DNA from: Axinella damicornis
Taxonomy: Eukaryota; Porifera; Demospongiae; Axinellida; Axinellidae
Direction of reading: 5' to 3'
Assembly (NCBI GenBank): GCA_963931865.1
Contig: OZ007513.1
Span: forward strand, 13,033,894 to 13,097,893
DNA length: 64,000 nt
Position 1 is the first letter of the stretch; the number at the start of each line of letters is the position of its first letter. Made by a program: the position numbers and the translations under genes. The notes beneath the pieces are model-generated. The model saw only the letters and a program-made list of their open reading frames with translations, was not told where the DNA came from and searched no databases. This document shows, one piece after another, positions 27,251 to 50,374 of the stretch.

Positions 27251-28152
27251 TAGCTGTACACTGATAGCACACCTGGGTCAGAGTCCTTACCACCATGCAC
27301 AGAGCAAACAGATCTGAAAGTCTCTAAACATGCAGCTAAGAGACCTGGCCTGCTTGAGTAGCTACAACAACTGGTGGGACTATGGGATCTTTCTGTATGA
27401 AATACAATGTTTTGATGAGGTGCCCGCCTATTAGATTTTAGAGACCTCATTACGTTCAAAAGATCAAAGCACGTTAAAATTCCACAGTCTCTGATTGACG
27501 TTAAAATTCCACAGTCTCTGATTGTAGATAATTGTAAAATGGTCTGTACAGTCTAAAGTCTCGGCCCCAGCCCCAAACCAACCCCAGCGTGGATCGGCTC
27601 CAGTATACAGGATGCGATCCACGCTGGGGTTGGTTTAGGGCTGGGACCAAGACAAATAGCACCTGGGAACGAGGCTAGTCTAAGCCAATGGATGTGATGC
27701 GTGCTGATCTGTGCACTCCTAGTCAATTGCATGCAGTAATTAATGTTAGTGTTAGCATTGTAGTGCTATCAAGTGCTATAGTACATAGCAATAGAATAAT
27801 AATTATGTTGCAAACTAGTGTGATTAATAACCAGCGGTCAGTTGGTCGTATACATAGTTGTTGAGATCACAGACATGTACTGAAATTCCACAGTACAATA
27901 CAACTTGTTGGTACACAAGGCTTGGGTTAAGACCACACCCACACTGAGAGGGTGTGGTCTCACTGCAACCGACCTATAATATTGTTACAAGTCTGTGGGG
28001 TGTATCTAACTATTTCCTGCAGCGATATGTTGTGCAGTGCAAGCGCTGTATACAAACCAGTGATAGGCACTGTCGGAGCAGTGTAAGTGACAATGAGGAA
28101 CACACAATGGTACGGAGTTAGCGGAGTGACTGATGGAGTGTGGGAGCTGCGA
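27251..28152. other. Intergenic region with palindromic element at 27559-27656
   Basis: The palindrome has arms AGTCTCGGCCCCAGCCC / GGGCTGGGACCAAGAC and CAACCCCAGCGTGGATCG with its complement. It is flanked by AGTCTAA(A/G) on both sides. The rest probably includes the 3' UTR of the SH3-GIY gene. No other gene seen. Confidence 0.5.
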
Positions 28153-28946
28153 TCAGAACGGCCGGTTTGCTTTCTCTCTCCTGTGTTGCGAGTACCATTC
28201 TGCGAATGTGTACCAATCCTCTTTTGAGAAGAAGTGAAGCTCGGTGTTTAGCCCCTCTGGTTGAAGAGTGCGGTATTGCACCTGAATTGGAGGAAAGGGT
28301 CGTGGCTGCTAATTCCAGCCATCAGGATTGAAATATGTACTGTATAACGATAGCAATTAATTTCATCACAAATTGGTGGTTCTAGTCTTGCTATTGTCAG
28401 GCTGGTACACTGAATGCTGCACACAGTTCAGAGGTGGCAAGCATACTGCAGAGTATGCGGGGGGAAAGTCAGCATTTCTACCAACTATGGCACATTTGGA
28501 CATGTCAATTAATTTTGGTAGAAAATGGTTACCAAAATGTGCCAATATTGGCACAAAACATACCTCACGGGGCACGCTATTATTAGAGGCTTCACCCTTG
28601 ACATTTACACTACATGATTGTACAGTAATAATAACCGTGGTCTTTCGCCTATCATGTAATAATTTTGCTGATAGTGTAAAAATTGTGGTATTTGGCGTTG
28701 GCCACTGGAAATCCCTCTCGTACACACACACACTTACAATCTTTTTGCTTGTCTCAAGGTCCAAAGCCTCTGGGTTGGATATGATGGACGCTCTGACGTA
28801 CCAGTCCGGGGCATCTGGCGAGCGGTACTTCAGCTCCACCTCCAGGGGTGAGAGCTTCTCTAACGGAGGGAGGGAGGAGGTGGAGGAGTTAGGGTAGGGT
28901 GGAGAATTAAGGGGAGAAAAGACGAGGAGAGGGAGGCCAGGAGGAG

Positions 28947-28981
<35 letters not shown>

Positions 28982-31900
28982 GGAGGAGGAGGAGGAGGAG
29001 GAGAGAGATGAGAGGGAGGAAGTGAGGAGAGAGAAGAGGAGGAAAGGAAAGAGGAGGGAGTGAGGAGAGGAAAGATGAGGAGAAGGAGGAGGCAAGAGTT
29101 GGATAAGGATAGGGAGGAGGAGTAAGAGGAGGGGTTAGGGTGAGAGGAGGAGGGATGGAGGAAAGGGAGGAGAGGAGGGAGGGAAGAGAGGCAAGATGAG
29201 GAGGGGGTGGAGGAGGACAGGGGGAGGTGATGGTTGATGCACACTCCACAACTTACTCTCTGGTTTCTCGAACAGCCTGTGGAACAGATGTATCATATCC
29301 TGGCAGAGGTTACGTGACTGGCCCACGTACTTCCTCCTGGGGTCAGTCTTGTGGACAAAGATGTACACCCCACACTTAGTGGACTGGAAGGCCGTCAGCT
29401 GCATCCCCATCTTCCTGATCAGGACACCCTCCACGCTGGGCATGAACCAGCCAGACTTCTCACAGAACTCCATCATGGTGCGATACTTGCCTGGCTCCCT
29501 GAATATCTCAGGTGCGTCCCTGCGATTTGGGCGGAGCGCCTGGTGTGTGCGGAGGGAGGGGAGATAGAGAAGAGAATGAGAGAATTATACCGCCATCAAA
29601 TCAAGGAAGTCCACAGACTTGTTCCGATGGTACTCAACCTCACTCCCAGGATACTCAGCTTCACTCCCAGGACACTCAACCTCACTCCCAGGATACTCAA
29701 CCTCACTCCCAGGACACTCAACCGCACTCCCAGGATACTCAACCTCACTCCCAGGATACTCAGCTTCACTCCCAGGACACTCAACCTCACTCCCAGGATA
29801 CTCAACCTCACTACCAGCTTCACTCCCAGGACACTCAACCTCACTCCCAGGATACTCAGCTTCACTCCCAGGATACTCAACCTCACTCCCAGGATACTCA
29901 ACCTCACTCCCAGGACACTCAACCTCACTCCCAGGATACTCAACCTCACTACCAGCCTCACTCCCAGGATACTCAGCCTCACTCCCAGGATACTCAGCCT
30001 CACTCCCAGGACACTCAACCTCACTCCCAGGATACTCAACCTCACTCCCAGGACACTCAACCTCACTCCCAGGATACTCAACCTCACTCCCAGGACACTC
30101 AACCTCACTCCCAGGATACTCAACCTCACTACCAGCCTCACTCCCAGGACACTCAACCTCACTCCCAGGATACTCAACCTCACTCCCAGGATACTCAACC
30201 TCACTACCAGCCTCACTCCCAGGATACTCAGCCTCACTCCCAGGATACTCAGCCTCACTCCCAGGATACTCAACCTCACTCCCAGGATACTCAACCTCAC
30301 TCCCAGGATACTCAACCTCACTCCCAGGATACTCAACCTAGGCCCCAGGCTGATGTTGTGTATGTACCTCCTTGGGCAGGGGTGCGGGCGGGCGGGAGTC
30401 AATGTCGATGGGAGGGAGGTCAGGGGGCGGGTACGAGGAGGACAGGTGTGAATGGTGGGGGGAGTGAGGGAGTGCTGACACAACCTCATTGGAGATACTC
30501 CTTGTCACTGGAGCGTGGCTGTGAGCAGAGGGTGTGAGCCTGTGAGGGGAGGGGGAATGGGGAAGGGGGAGGGGGAATGGGGAAGGGGGAGAGGGTGATG
30601 AGATATGTAGCAGACCCTCTTCCACTTTCCTGTGCTGCAAGCAATGGAAAGCTGGGAATGCCGCTATGGCAACACTGTACACTTTACGAACCTTGGAAAT
30701 GTTCTGGAGTTGAGTGGCTTGGGTGGGGGCACAGGAGGGGGAGCTTTCTCCCCACCGTCCCTCGGCTTGGGTGGAAGGGGAGGGGGTGCTTCTGTGAGGG
30801 GTGAGGGTGTCGGAGGGGTGTGTGTGGCCTTCGGAGGGAGAGTAGGAGAGTGGGAGGAGGGTGGGGGATAGGTGGGAGGGTGTGAAGTGGGAGGGTGTGA
30901 AGTGGGAGGGTGTGAGGTGGGAGGGTGTGAAGTGGGAGGGTGTGAAGTGGGAGGGTGGGAACTGGGAGGGTGTGAACTGGGAGGGTGTGAAGTGGGAGGG
31001 GACCGAGGGTGGAGGGCATGCACCTGAAGAGGATAGAGAGTGTGTAGTAATGCATGAGGGTAGTAAATTATGTGACTTTGACATTTTTTAAATTCATGCA
31101 CCATTTTTAGTTGTGCATACTTCAAAAACCAGCTCATACCAGCCTCGTGCCAGGCTGCTTGTAGGTCCATGAGACTAGCCCACCAGCTCATACCAGCCTC
31201 GTGCCAGGCTGCTTGTAGGTCCATGAGACTAGCCCACCAGCTCATACCAGCCTCGTGCCAGGCTGCTTGTAGGTCCATGAGACTAGCCCACCAGCTCATA
31301 CCAGCCTCGTGCCAGGCTGCTTGTAGGTCCATGAGACTAGCCCACCAGCTCATCCAGCCTCGTGCCAGGCTGCTTGTAGGTCCATGAGACTAGCCCACCA
31401 GCTCATACCAGCCTCGTGCCAGGCTGCTTGTAGGTCCATGAGACTAGCCCACCAGCTCATCCAGCCTCGTGCCAGGCTGCTTGTAGGTCCATGAGACTAG
31501 CCCACCAGCTCATACAGCCTCGTGCCAGGCTGCTTGTAGGTCCATGAGACTAGCCCACCAGCTCATACCAGCCTCGTGCCAGGCTGCTTGTAGGTCCATG
31601 AGACTAGCCCACCAGCTCATACCAGCCTCGTGCCAGGCTGCTTGTAGGTCCATGAGACTAGCCCACCAGTTCATACCAGCCTCATGCCAGGCTGCTTGTA
31701 GGTCCATGAGACTAGCCCACCAGCTCATACCAGCCTCGTGCCAGGCTGCTTGTAGGCAGTTAGTTTATGGCTTGCTCAAAGTGTTGAACACATAACGTGA
31801 CTCTATAAACTGCCAACAGAGCTGGAGCCAGCAACAGCGGCCATTGGGAAAGACAAAATGGTCATAACTTGACCCAAAGGTTAGACAACTTCAGTACATG

Positions 31901-32127
31901 AAAGCATTAGCATACGACAACAATCATGACAGTGTACTCAGAATCCCCCCCCCCCCCCCCCCCCCCCCCCTCGTTCTCACACTACATCCCACCTTCACAA
32001 AGGTGATGGGTATAACACCCCTCTGCCCCTGCTCGTTCTCAGCCAGGTACCAGAACAGTCGGTTGCATGGCTCCAAGACTGTGAGCTGCTCACCCTTAGT
32101 GAAGGGAAGATCGTGGGTGAATTCCCC

Positions 32128-32186
<59 letters not shown>

Positions 32187-32894
32187 GTGTGCGTGTGTGT
32201 GTGTGTGTGCGTGTGTGTGTGCATGTAAGATCTCAGCAAAATATGGTGTGCTCACTGTGCTGTGAGTGTGTGTGGTTGTGTGGTGCGTGGTGTACGACAG
32301 TGCGTTTGCGATGTACTACGTATGTGTGGTATATGTGGTGTGTGTGCTGTGTGTGCACAGTGTGTGTGGTGTGTGGTGCATGTGCGTTGTGTCATGTGCA
32401 TAGTGTGTGTGGTGTGTGGTGTGTGTGCATAGTGAATGTGGTGTGTGGTGCATGTGTGTGGTGTGTGGGCATGTGTGTGGTGTGTGGTGCATGTGCGTTG
32501 TGTCATGTGCATAGTGTGTGTGGTGTGTGTGCATAGTGAATGTGGTGTGTGGTGCATGTGTGTGGTGTGTGGCATGTGTGGTGTGTGGCATGTGTGGTGT
32601 GTGTGCACAGTGTGTGGTGTGTGGCATGTGTGGTGTGTGGCATGTGTGGTGTGTGTGCACAGTGTGTGTGGTGTGTGTGGTGTGTGTGCATAGTGAATGT
32701 GGTGTGTGTGGTGCATGTGCATGGTGTGTGTGTCACAGTGTGTGTGTCACAGTGTGTGTGGAGGGTGTGTCACAGTCCACCTACACGTACATACCTTTGA
32801 AGTCTTTCTTTGCAGTGCATCTGGTGTAGGCTGGCACTGGGTTGTTCTGCTCAAACTCAATATCATTCTCCCCCCACGTCGGAGCAGACGCCAT
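28153..32894 (-). CDS. SH3 + proline-rich linker + GIY-YIG-fold protein (416 aa, seven exons)
   Basis: Exons (all phases agree): 32795-32894, 31993-32126, 30692-31023, 30368-30518, 29257-29539, 28738-28859 and 28153-28281. Residues 20-80 form an SH3 domain ([39 protein letters not shown]). Residues 80-239 are proline-rich, with a PPTSH pentapeptide repeat and class II SH3-binding motifs ([16 protein letters not shown]). Residues 290-390 match the GIY-YIG layout: GVYIF (296-300), KYVGQSRNL (309-317), WYVRASII, a helix with glutamate in DLETSKKI (Glu369) and Asn386 in PEGLNTE. The catalytic arginine normally found after the YIG strand is not evident (NLCQDM), so nuclease activity is doubtful while the fold is likely. 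Start: [11 protein letters not shown], the only upstream Met. The donor after exon 3 (GTTCGT) is weak. The exon chain is my reconstruction; I know of no named homologue. Confidence 0.75.
28880..29230. repeat. Purine-rich GGAGGA tract in the SH3-GIY intron
   Basis: Irregular (GAG/GGA)n with AGAGGAGGAGG blocks forms a pyrimidine tract on the transcribed strand, directly upstream of the acceptor at 28860. Long open frames here are compositional artefacts. Confidence 0.85.
29628..30345. repeat. 21-bp minisatellite (CTCACTCCCAGGATACTCAAC), about 33 copies
   Basis: The array lies inside the fourth intron of the SH3-GIY gene. Units alternate GATACTC and GACACTC, with some CTACCAG truncations. It is open in all frames on both strands because 21 is divisible by three and the unit lacks stop codons. 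It is not coding by the exon model. Confidence 0.97.
31128..31757. repeat. 54-bp minisatellite containing AGCCTCGTGCCAGGCT, about 12 copies
   Basis: The unit begins CAGCTCATACCAGCCTCGTG and continues CCAGGCTGCTTGTAGGTCC, ATGAGACTAGCCCAC. It lies in the second intron of the SH3-GIY gene. Some copies are 52-53 bp. The core resembles the palindromic-element terminus found elsewhere in the window. Confidence 0.97.
32129..32775. repeat. GT microsatellite and GTGTGTGGTGCATGT repeats
   Basis: A pure (GT)n tract (32131-32225) is followed by higher-order GTGTGTGGTGCATGTG and GTGTGCATAGTGAATGTG repeats. The tract fills the first intron of the SH3-GIY gene. Open frames here are repeat artefacts. Confidence 0.95.
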
Positions 32895-33539
32895 CACTCC
32901 AATAGTCCGCTGGAAACAAAGAGATGCAGCGACTTGAACACACAGCTCTGCCTTCCAGGCCTACCCAGGCCTTCCCACCCCAGTGCTAGTACTGCAAGCG
33001 ACAGACACTTACTGCTCCTCTCGCTCATAGTAAGAAAGTACTAACGAAAGTTGTCAAGGCCACGGTAGTGGAACTAGCCTCGTTCCGGGCTCTTGTGCCC
33101 CAACAAGAGCCTGGAATGAGGCTGGTGAAACAAATCAGAAGGCAGGAGGTCCTATGCTTGTACTATAGACTTCCTGCCAGTTCAGCATAAGTAACATTAC
33201 TGCCATCTGCCCAAATTATCAATAGACTGTACGCACTAGAATCTCTACAGCTTAGTCTCGCATATCCAGACCCTCGTCTACAGCGAGGATATGGCTATGC
33301 GCAAATTACGGGGAACTTCGTAAGTAGGATTATCAGAGCATCAGAGAGTGGCCTGTTCTCTGGAGAGATGTGGTTACGGGGAACCGGCTGGATAGACTCT
33401 TTGATACAGCTATAGCGCTAGCATACCCTATTATACGATGGTCAACCGCCCATGGATCCAGGAGTCTTCTTCTTGTATACAATGGGCGGGGCTAATAATG
33501 TACCGCTTCCGCGATTCGCGTTTCGATCCCGAACTGAGT
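32895..33539. other. Intergenic space between divergent SH3-GIY and PLK1 genes
   Basis: It contains a palindromic element at about 33076-33121 (AGCCTCGTTCCGGGCTCTTG with its near complement). The SH3-GIY promoter should also be here, though an AG directly before the start codon region could mark an upstream leader exon. Confidence 0.5.
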
Positions 33540-33640
33540 CTGGATTGGGACAAAGTGCATTGGAATCTATCATCTGATTGGCGTGTTTGAAATCAGTACG
33601 TTTGTGCTCACGTGACCATTTCAAACATTGGCGCAAAAAC
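33540..33640 (+). promoter_or_regulatory. PLK1: Candidate PLK1 promoter: CCAAT, CHR-like, E-box and E2F-like sites
   Basis: Four inverted CCAAT boxes (ATTGG at 33544, 33559, 33577, 33627) surround a TTTGAA word at 33586, an inverted one (TTCAAA at 33620), a CACGTG E-box at 33609 and TTGGCGC (E2F-like) at 33628. Vertebrate cell-cycle promoters, including PLK1, use NF-Y CCAAT boxes with a CHR element (TTTGAA). The match is by eye, and function is inferred. Confidence 0.45.
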
Positions 33641-34498
33641 AGTGCAAGCTTCAAGAGAAGGCCGTCCAAAGTAGCCCCTTTTTCTCCTTCATTCGGTGAG
33701 TTCTGATGCTTATGTGCTATTTTGACATAAATTTATGACTGCCAGTTCTTAGAAGCTGTAAAGGAGTCCAATTGCTTCCAAAACCACCTTTGAAACTTGA
33801 AATTTGGGTGTACCAAATGGGATGCTGCTTGTTAGTATGACCTAGGACGTTCTGTATTGTGTTTAGAGAAGAGTCTGTCATTAAAAGGAGTACCAAATGA
33901 CCTACATTTGAATTAGCTCTCCCAGGCTGACTCTGTTGATGATATGTTTAGTGGGTGGTTTTGGAAGCAGTTGGACTCCTTAGACATGTACACATCTGTA
34001 CCAATATTTTGTTCCTATAAACCTCCACATTGTGTCTACTATGCGAAACTGGTGTCATTTCAAGCTCGACGTACTCTCCTGCTATCGCATTTATTAGCCC
34101 GAGCGATAGATATTTGAAGAATCACCTGGAGCTATTGAAGATAGTGTTACTCAAAGTTAACGACATGGATATTGTCTGGCAGGAAGTCATACTTGCGTAG
34201 GTATCAGACACACTTTCGCATTCAGCACCTGGCCTGGCCCTAACCAATCACCCTACTTCCTGCCGCACCGATAACTACTTCGTAAGTTGGCAAACAGCTG
34301 CGCAAAAAGGGCCCAATAAGTTTCAATGCCCTAGCTCTGAAGCACTACTATGTAGCAGTCGCTACTTAGTTTGCTGCGAAGATTTTCACTGTGGAGAAGC
34401 ATTGCTAGATTCTTCCCTTTACTGCTGGACTTGCTGCAGTTGCACACACATGTATCAAGCATGTTATGTATTTATTCACTTGCTATCTTTTCCTATAG
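33641..34498 (+). other. PLK1: Probable PLK1 leader exon (to 33695) and first intron
   Basis: ATTCG|GTGAGT at 33695 is a good donor, and TTTTCCTATAG|GT at 34498 is a good acceptor 13 nt upstream of the start codon. A non-coding first exon ending at 33695 is therefore likely. The intron otherwise shows no feature. Confidence 0.45.
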
Positions 34499-34511
34499 GT
34501 AGCATTCAAAA

Positions 34512-39181
<4,670 letters not shown>

Positions 39182-40771
39182 TGGAGTGGGTTCAACGCTC
39201 AGTTGCTGGTTTGGAGAGGGCATACACAGTTTCGACTTCTGAAGTTCCATAATGTACACTGGATTAGATTGAACTTTGAACCTGGTCACCACAGAATTAT
39301 TGTGTAGTTTGTAAAATATTACATGTCGTGTTGTGCACTGTTATACTGCGATGCAACTTTTGCCTGTGGCAATAATACTGTTTATCACTACATGTGAAAC
39401 TGCACTCTAAAGAATGGACCGTACCACTGTACAATGAAGTTGTCTCCTAGAGTCTGTGGTCAGACCCATGTACCATGCAGGTTGGATCTGACACAAGCAC
39501 TACAATAATCAATGTTTGAACGGAGTCACTATATGGTTGCATGACACCAACCTGCTCAGAGCTAGATCATCACCATTCAATCTGCATGGTGGTACAGCCG
39601 TGCATGTGTCTAGATCAGCTCACCCATATTCCGTGCGTGCTGTACTGTGTCAGTGATCAGTGAATGAATACCTGAATTTGTTTCCTTCCGATCTTGCAAT
39701 TCTGGATCGGCTATTACCTAACCACACGTATAATATAAGTATAGAAATCCGTAAACCGCTAATTATAGTAAGCAAGCAGTTGGCAGATTCCCAATTAAAT
39801 TAGGAAGTTGTAGTGCACCTTATCTATAATATTTTCCGCCTGGGAAAGAGGCTGCTGAAGTGTGTCACGCTACGGTGGGTGAAAGGTGCTTGCATGTTGC
39901 AGCAATGGTTGGACGCTGTCTGACATGCTCTTGTCGGGCTTGTTTGCAGGAGAGAATGCAAGCTAAAGCCCTGTCAGCAATGTGCTTGACATTGAATATG
40001 GTATCGAATAGCTAATTCGATTACGCTCTCAGGTCGACCACGCATTCCTGAAGCTGATGTCACTGCACAACGGTGGAGTTCCGCCATCCTCATGCATAGT
40101 GGTATAGCATGGAACTCTCGGCTCAATTCAATACGCGTATAGTTGCCAAATACGACAATTATATTGGTGTGCATGACTGGAAATTGAATGGTGAATGTTA
40201 CTGTTACCATGGCAACAGTATCTGTACATGTGTGAACTTGGAACTGATTTTGCTGTATACTATAGCTATAGGTTTAGTTGACAGATTGGACAGTTATGCT
40301 GTGAGTAACCCAGCTAGGCCATGATGCTCGAGGGCTAGCGATACGTATACCGGCCAAATATTATACGTAGTTCGCTTCAATTCTGACATGGCTGGCTCCT
40401 ACGTATACGCATGCATCATTTTCTAGCAATCTCTTACTAATTAATCGATCCTCCAGTAGTTTCAGCCTGGTACTCTCACGGCATAGCCTCGTTCCCAGTA
40501 GGGGGAGCCCCCTATGAACCAGGGAACAAGGCTCACTGTACTGCTGTGGGCCTGGGGACGGATTGCAACTTTACAATTCACATCACGAGAACAATCATAT
40601 CATTCTTGCAGCATGATTGGATGTTGCTCAAGTACGTGTTATAATGTACTATGATAATAAGAAGTCATAATATACACGGAGGAATTGAAATATCACACAA
40701 AATCCAACACACATCACAAAAACATTCTGAACAACAGCACACGTATATATACAATAATTATCTCTGTCAAA
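39182..40771. other. Intergenic region after PLK1
   Basis: It contains the PLK1 3' UTR (an AATAATA-type signal lies near 39369), one copy of a roughly 240-bp dispersed repeat (39838-40075) and a small palindrome at 40485-40533 (AGCCTCGTTCCCAGTAGGGG and near complement). No gene recognised. Confidence 0.5.
39838..40075. repeat. Dispersed repeat, copy 1 (inverted relative to 45965-46207)
   Basis: GCCTGGGAAAGAGGCT at the left end, then GTGTGTCACGCTACGGTGGG, CTGTCTGACATGCTCTTG and GCAATGTGCTTGACATTGAA, match the reverse complement of 45965-46207 over the full length. The end word belongs to the AGCCTCGTTCCCAGGC family. Confidence 0.85.
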
Positions 40772-47240
<6,469 letters not shown>

Positions 47241-47243
47241 CTG

Positions 47244-47299
<56 letters not shown>

Positions 47300-48353
47300 A
47301 TATGTATCCATTTGTGTGTTAGTGAGATGAGAGAGACGGTCCTGTATAGAGCACACGTACGCCGCATGCCCACATGCAGGCACACTGCGTATATACAGGA
47401 ACGAGGTTTTCCCTCCGTTTCGATTATCCACTATTTCTACAATCACTATTACAACAGATATATTTATCCTGACTGAAATTACTGTACACATTTCCTTGTT
47501 CCAGAATAGTCCCCAAATCGCAAGCAGGCTAGTGTTTGTGATTGGCTGGTGTTTGTTCTGTGACGATTGCCATCTAAAAATGCACTTCCAGGAGTCAGGA
47601 GTGTTATTGTGTCCATGCAATTCACGGTGTGTGCGTTTCCTGATCTTTGCTCCATGCCTGAAACTGGAGATACATTTCATAATGAACGAGGCACACGTAC
47701 AACATGCCAATGCACACACGGAGGTGACAGTGGACTTGTTCTACCAGGAGGAGCTTCCTGATCGGCACAACAAACTACACTGTACGTACTTCAGGCAGTA
47801 ATTGCAAGTTCAGTTTTTTGGTCACTGAGAATGTCTAACAAACAAACGGTTTGTACTTCGACCTTAGGAAACTGTGAACATCATGAGGTCGTGTTGTTGT
47901 TTTGGTAATTGAGAATGTTTATCAAAACAAATGTTTCTGCACCCTGAGCAAGAACGCTGGCAATTTTCGATGATGTTTGCTGCACTGCATAGCCAGAGTT
48001 CTAAACTGATGAACGCTCCCCACGCTTCCCCATACAGCAGGGCTGTGCATACATACTTCTCACAATCAGAGCTGTATCCAACCATCTGTTCAAATTAGGT
48101 AGACTTTGGATATCAATTTTCACGCTGCTGGAGTTACCATATTCATGAGTTGCAGTAAAAATATTATGTTTTGCTTCACTGCCAGTGTGTGGGGATTTAC
48201 TCTAAGGCTAACTCCTGGGAATGTGATATGCCACGGCTGTGTAACTGAAGTCTGTGGTGGTAATGAGTGGAGTAGCTTCCTCAGGGCTCCCAGTAGCGAA
48301 CGCTCAATCAACCCTAAGATCTCATGGCGTGCAGTTTCTTTAGTTCCAACCTA
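47241..48353. other. Upstream of cupredoxin-like exons; possible Cys-rich exon
   Basis: A (GT)n tract at 47247-47300 precedes the exon start. A minus-strand frame at about 47945-48072 encodes six cysteines (DCEKYVC ... NCQRSCSG). The spacing loosely resembles a ShK-type motif, but the final cysteine pattern is incomplete. Confidence 0.3.
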
Positions 48354-48655
48354 GCTACAGACACCTGCCCTGCAACAGACACCTGTCCTGCTACAAACAC
48401 CTGTCCTACTACAAACGCCTGTCCTGTACAGACACCTGTCCTGCTACAGACACCTGCCCTGCTACAGACACCTGTCCTGCTACAGACACCTGTCCTGCTA
48501 CAGACGCCTGTCCTGCTACAGACACCTGTCGTGCTACAGACAACTGCCCTGCTATATACAGACACCTGCCCTGCTGCAGACACCTGCCCTGCTGTAGATA
48601 CCTGTCCTACAACAGACACCTGTCCTGCTACAGATACCTGTCCTGCTACCAACAC
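48354..48655. repeat. 18-bp minisatellite (CTACAGACACCTGTCCTG), about 16 copies
   Basis: Units vary by single bases (ACAACAGAC, TATATACAGAC). Because 18 is divisible by three, long frames reading TDTCPA are repeat artefacts. Confidence 0.95.
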
Positions 48656-50374
48656 TACATTTCACAGCTAATTACAGCAATAGCATGGGATATAGCATTG
48701 ACGGAAATATGTGTCGTATTGTAGAGAGAATGTGCCGGCTTTTGTGAAACAGTAACGCAACTCAATAGCAGTTTAGTCTGGTGATGGGGATTTGATTGTC
48801 AATGCAGACAAGATTAGTGCTGTACATTCCAGCAATTCACTCAGCACTAACACATACTCAGCACTCAGCCCCAGGCCCTGGATGATAGTGCGACTAATCT
48901 ATTGTTTGTATTAGTGGGAGGCCATGAAATACCTAATTAATATAACAATGTTTTGGGATAGCACTTACAATGTAGACAGCAAGTAATTTGATTGGTCAAG
49001 ACTAACTGATTTATGCAAATGTTGCCCTACATGTACAGTGTACAATGCTATTGTAATTGGAATTTAATTGTCCAAATAATTGGATAATTGCTTGTAGCTG
49101 ATTGGTCACAGGCTATTGGTGACACACATTGTATCCCACCACCTGGGGAGTTCTCTTAAACAGGTGAGTAATCCAATTAGGTGAACAGCAGAACACACAG
49201 TCACACACAATACTCCGGACTGGCCAGGGAACGTTTGGCTTTCACTCTGGTCGAAGTTAGTCTCGTTCCCAGGCAACACGGTGGTGGTGGTGGTGGTGGT
49301 GGTGGAGGGGGGGGGGGGGGGCGGCGGCTGATGAGGCCATGTGCCATGGAATACAATTGCTGATTTCTTACAGAGTGATTCAGCAGTCCTCTAACTGACC
49401 TTTCTCTGTTAGGGTAGCTACAATCAGATCATGAGTTTGAATACAAACAATGGTGGTGGTCAGTTGTGATAGCAGCACACCAACAAGCTGATGCAGACCA
49501 CACACTCCACTACTGACCCATGCAGACTAAGCTACAGCTGATCACTACCCACTAGCTCACACAGGTGCAACCACTGTTCATGTTTATGGCCAGATGTCAG
49601 TAGCATTTCTGCTGCCTCCATCACGACAAAGTGCTGACTAGGACGAGTACAGCACTGGAGAGGTGGAACTGGCTACACCTGTGAGCAATACAGCTGCACT
49701 CTATCGGCTGCACTCTATAGCAGCTTCGATCACTTCCAATGAACTCCAAACAATTTTGGGAAGCCAATTCAAATATTTCTCCACCATGCATGCACAATGT
49801 ATAAGGTACATTAAAGGACCCTGATAACGGTTGTGACAATGACGGGACGGTTTCAGAGGTGCTGGCCCTTGCAGTGACTCCACGACACGTACCACAAACA
49901 CAGAGGAATGCAGTGAATTAGAGGAACTGTAAATACAGTTTAGTGTCGGGGCTTTTAGAGGCAAGCTCCTGTCCCGCTGCCGGGATACTAACAGGTTTGT
50001 TGGCACACAGAACCCCTCAAGAATTGGTGAGGCGTGACGCAGGAAGAAGGGCCATTTGGGGGATGGCCTATCAGAGTAGCATGCTACACGCACACAGAGG
50101 ATACAGGCCAGCCCATCTCATGGATCTATAACGACAGCACAAATATCTGTAGTATACTTACACACAACAGTTGGGGGGCAGTTAGCTGCACCTTGTGGAC
50201 AAGGAACTGAACTTCTGATGTATATACAGCTGTGTACATAGCAAGCATGCCTTCCTCTGTGCCGTGTACACACAACTACAATGGCGTATCCTCCTACCAC
50301 CGAATAGTTCCTCAAGTGAGGTACTAAACAATGGCCTCATATCCCAGTGAATTCACGCACATCACACACACTAG
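48656..50374. other. Intergenic sequence, no gene recognised
   Basis: It contains a (GGT)n plus G-run at 49275-49322, preceded by AGTCTCGTTCCCAGGC (49257), one end of the palindrome family. Otherwise unique sequence with short frames lacking domain motifs. Confidence 0.4.

Noticed and set aside
29512..30537. Frames of 240-366 codons rich in HSQDTQP or LSILGVR
   Set aside because: The 21-bp minisatellite is open in every frame; it lies within an intron of a gene with a consistent exon chain.
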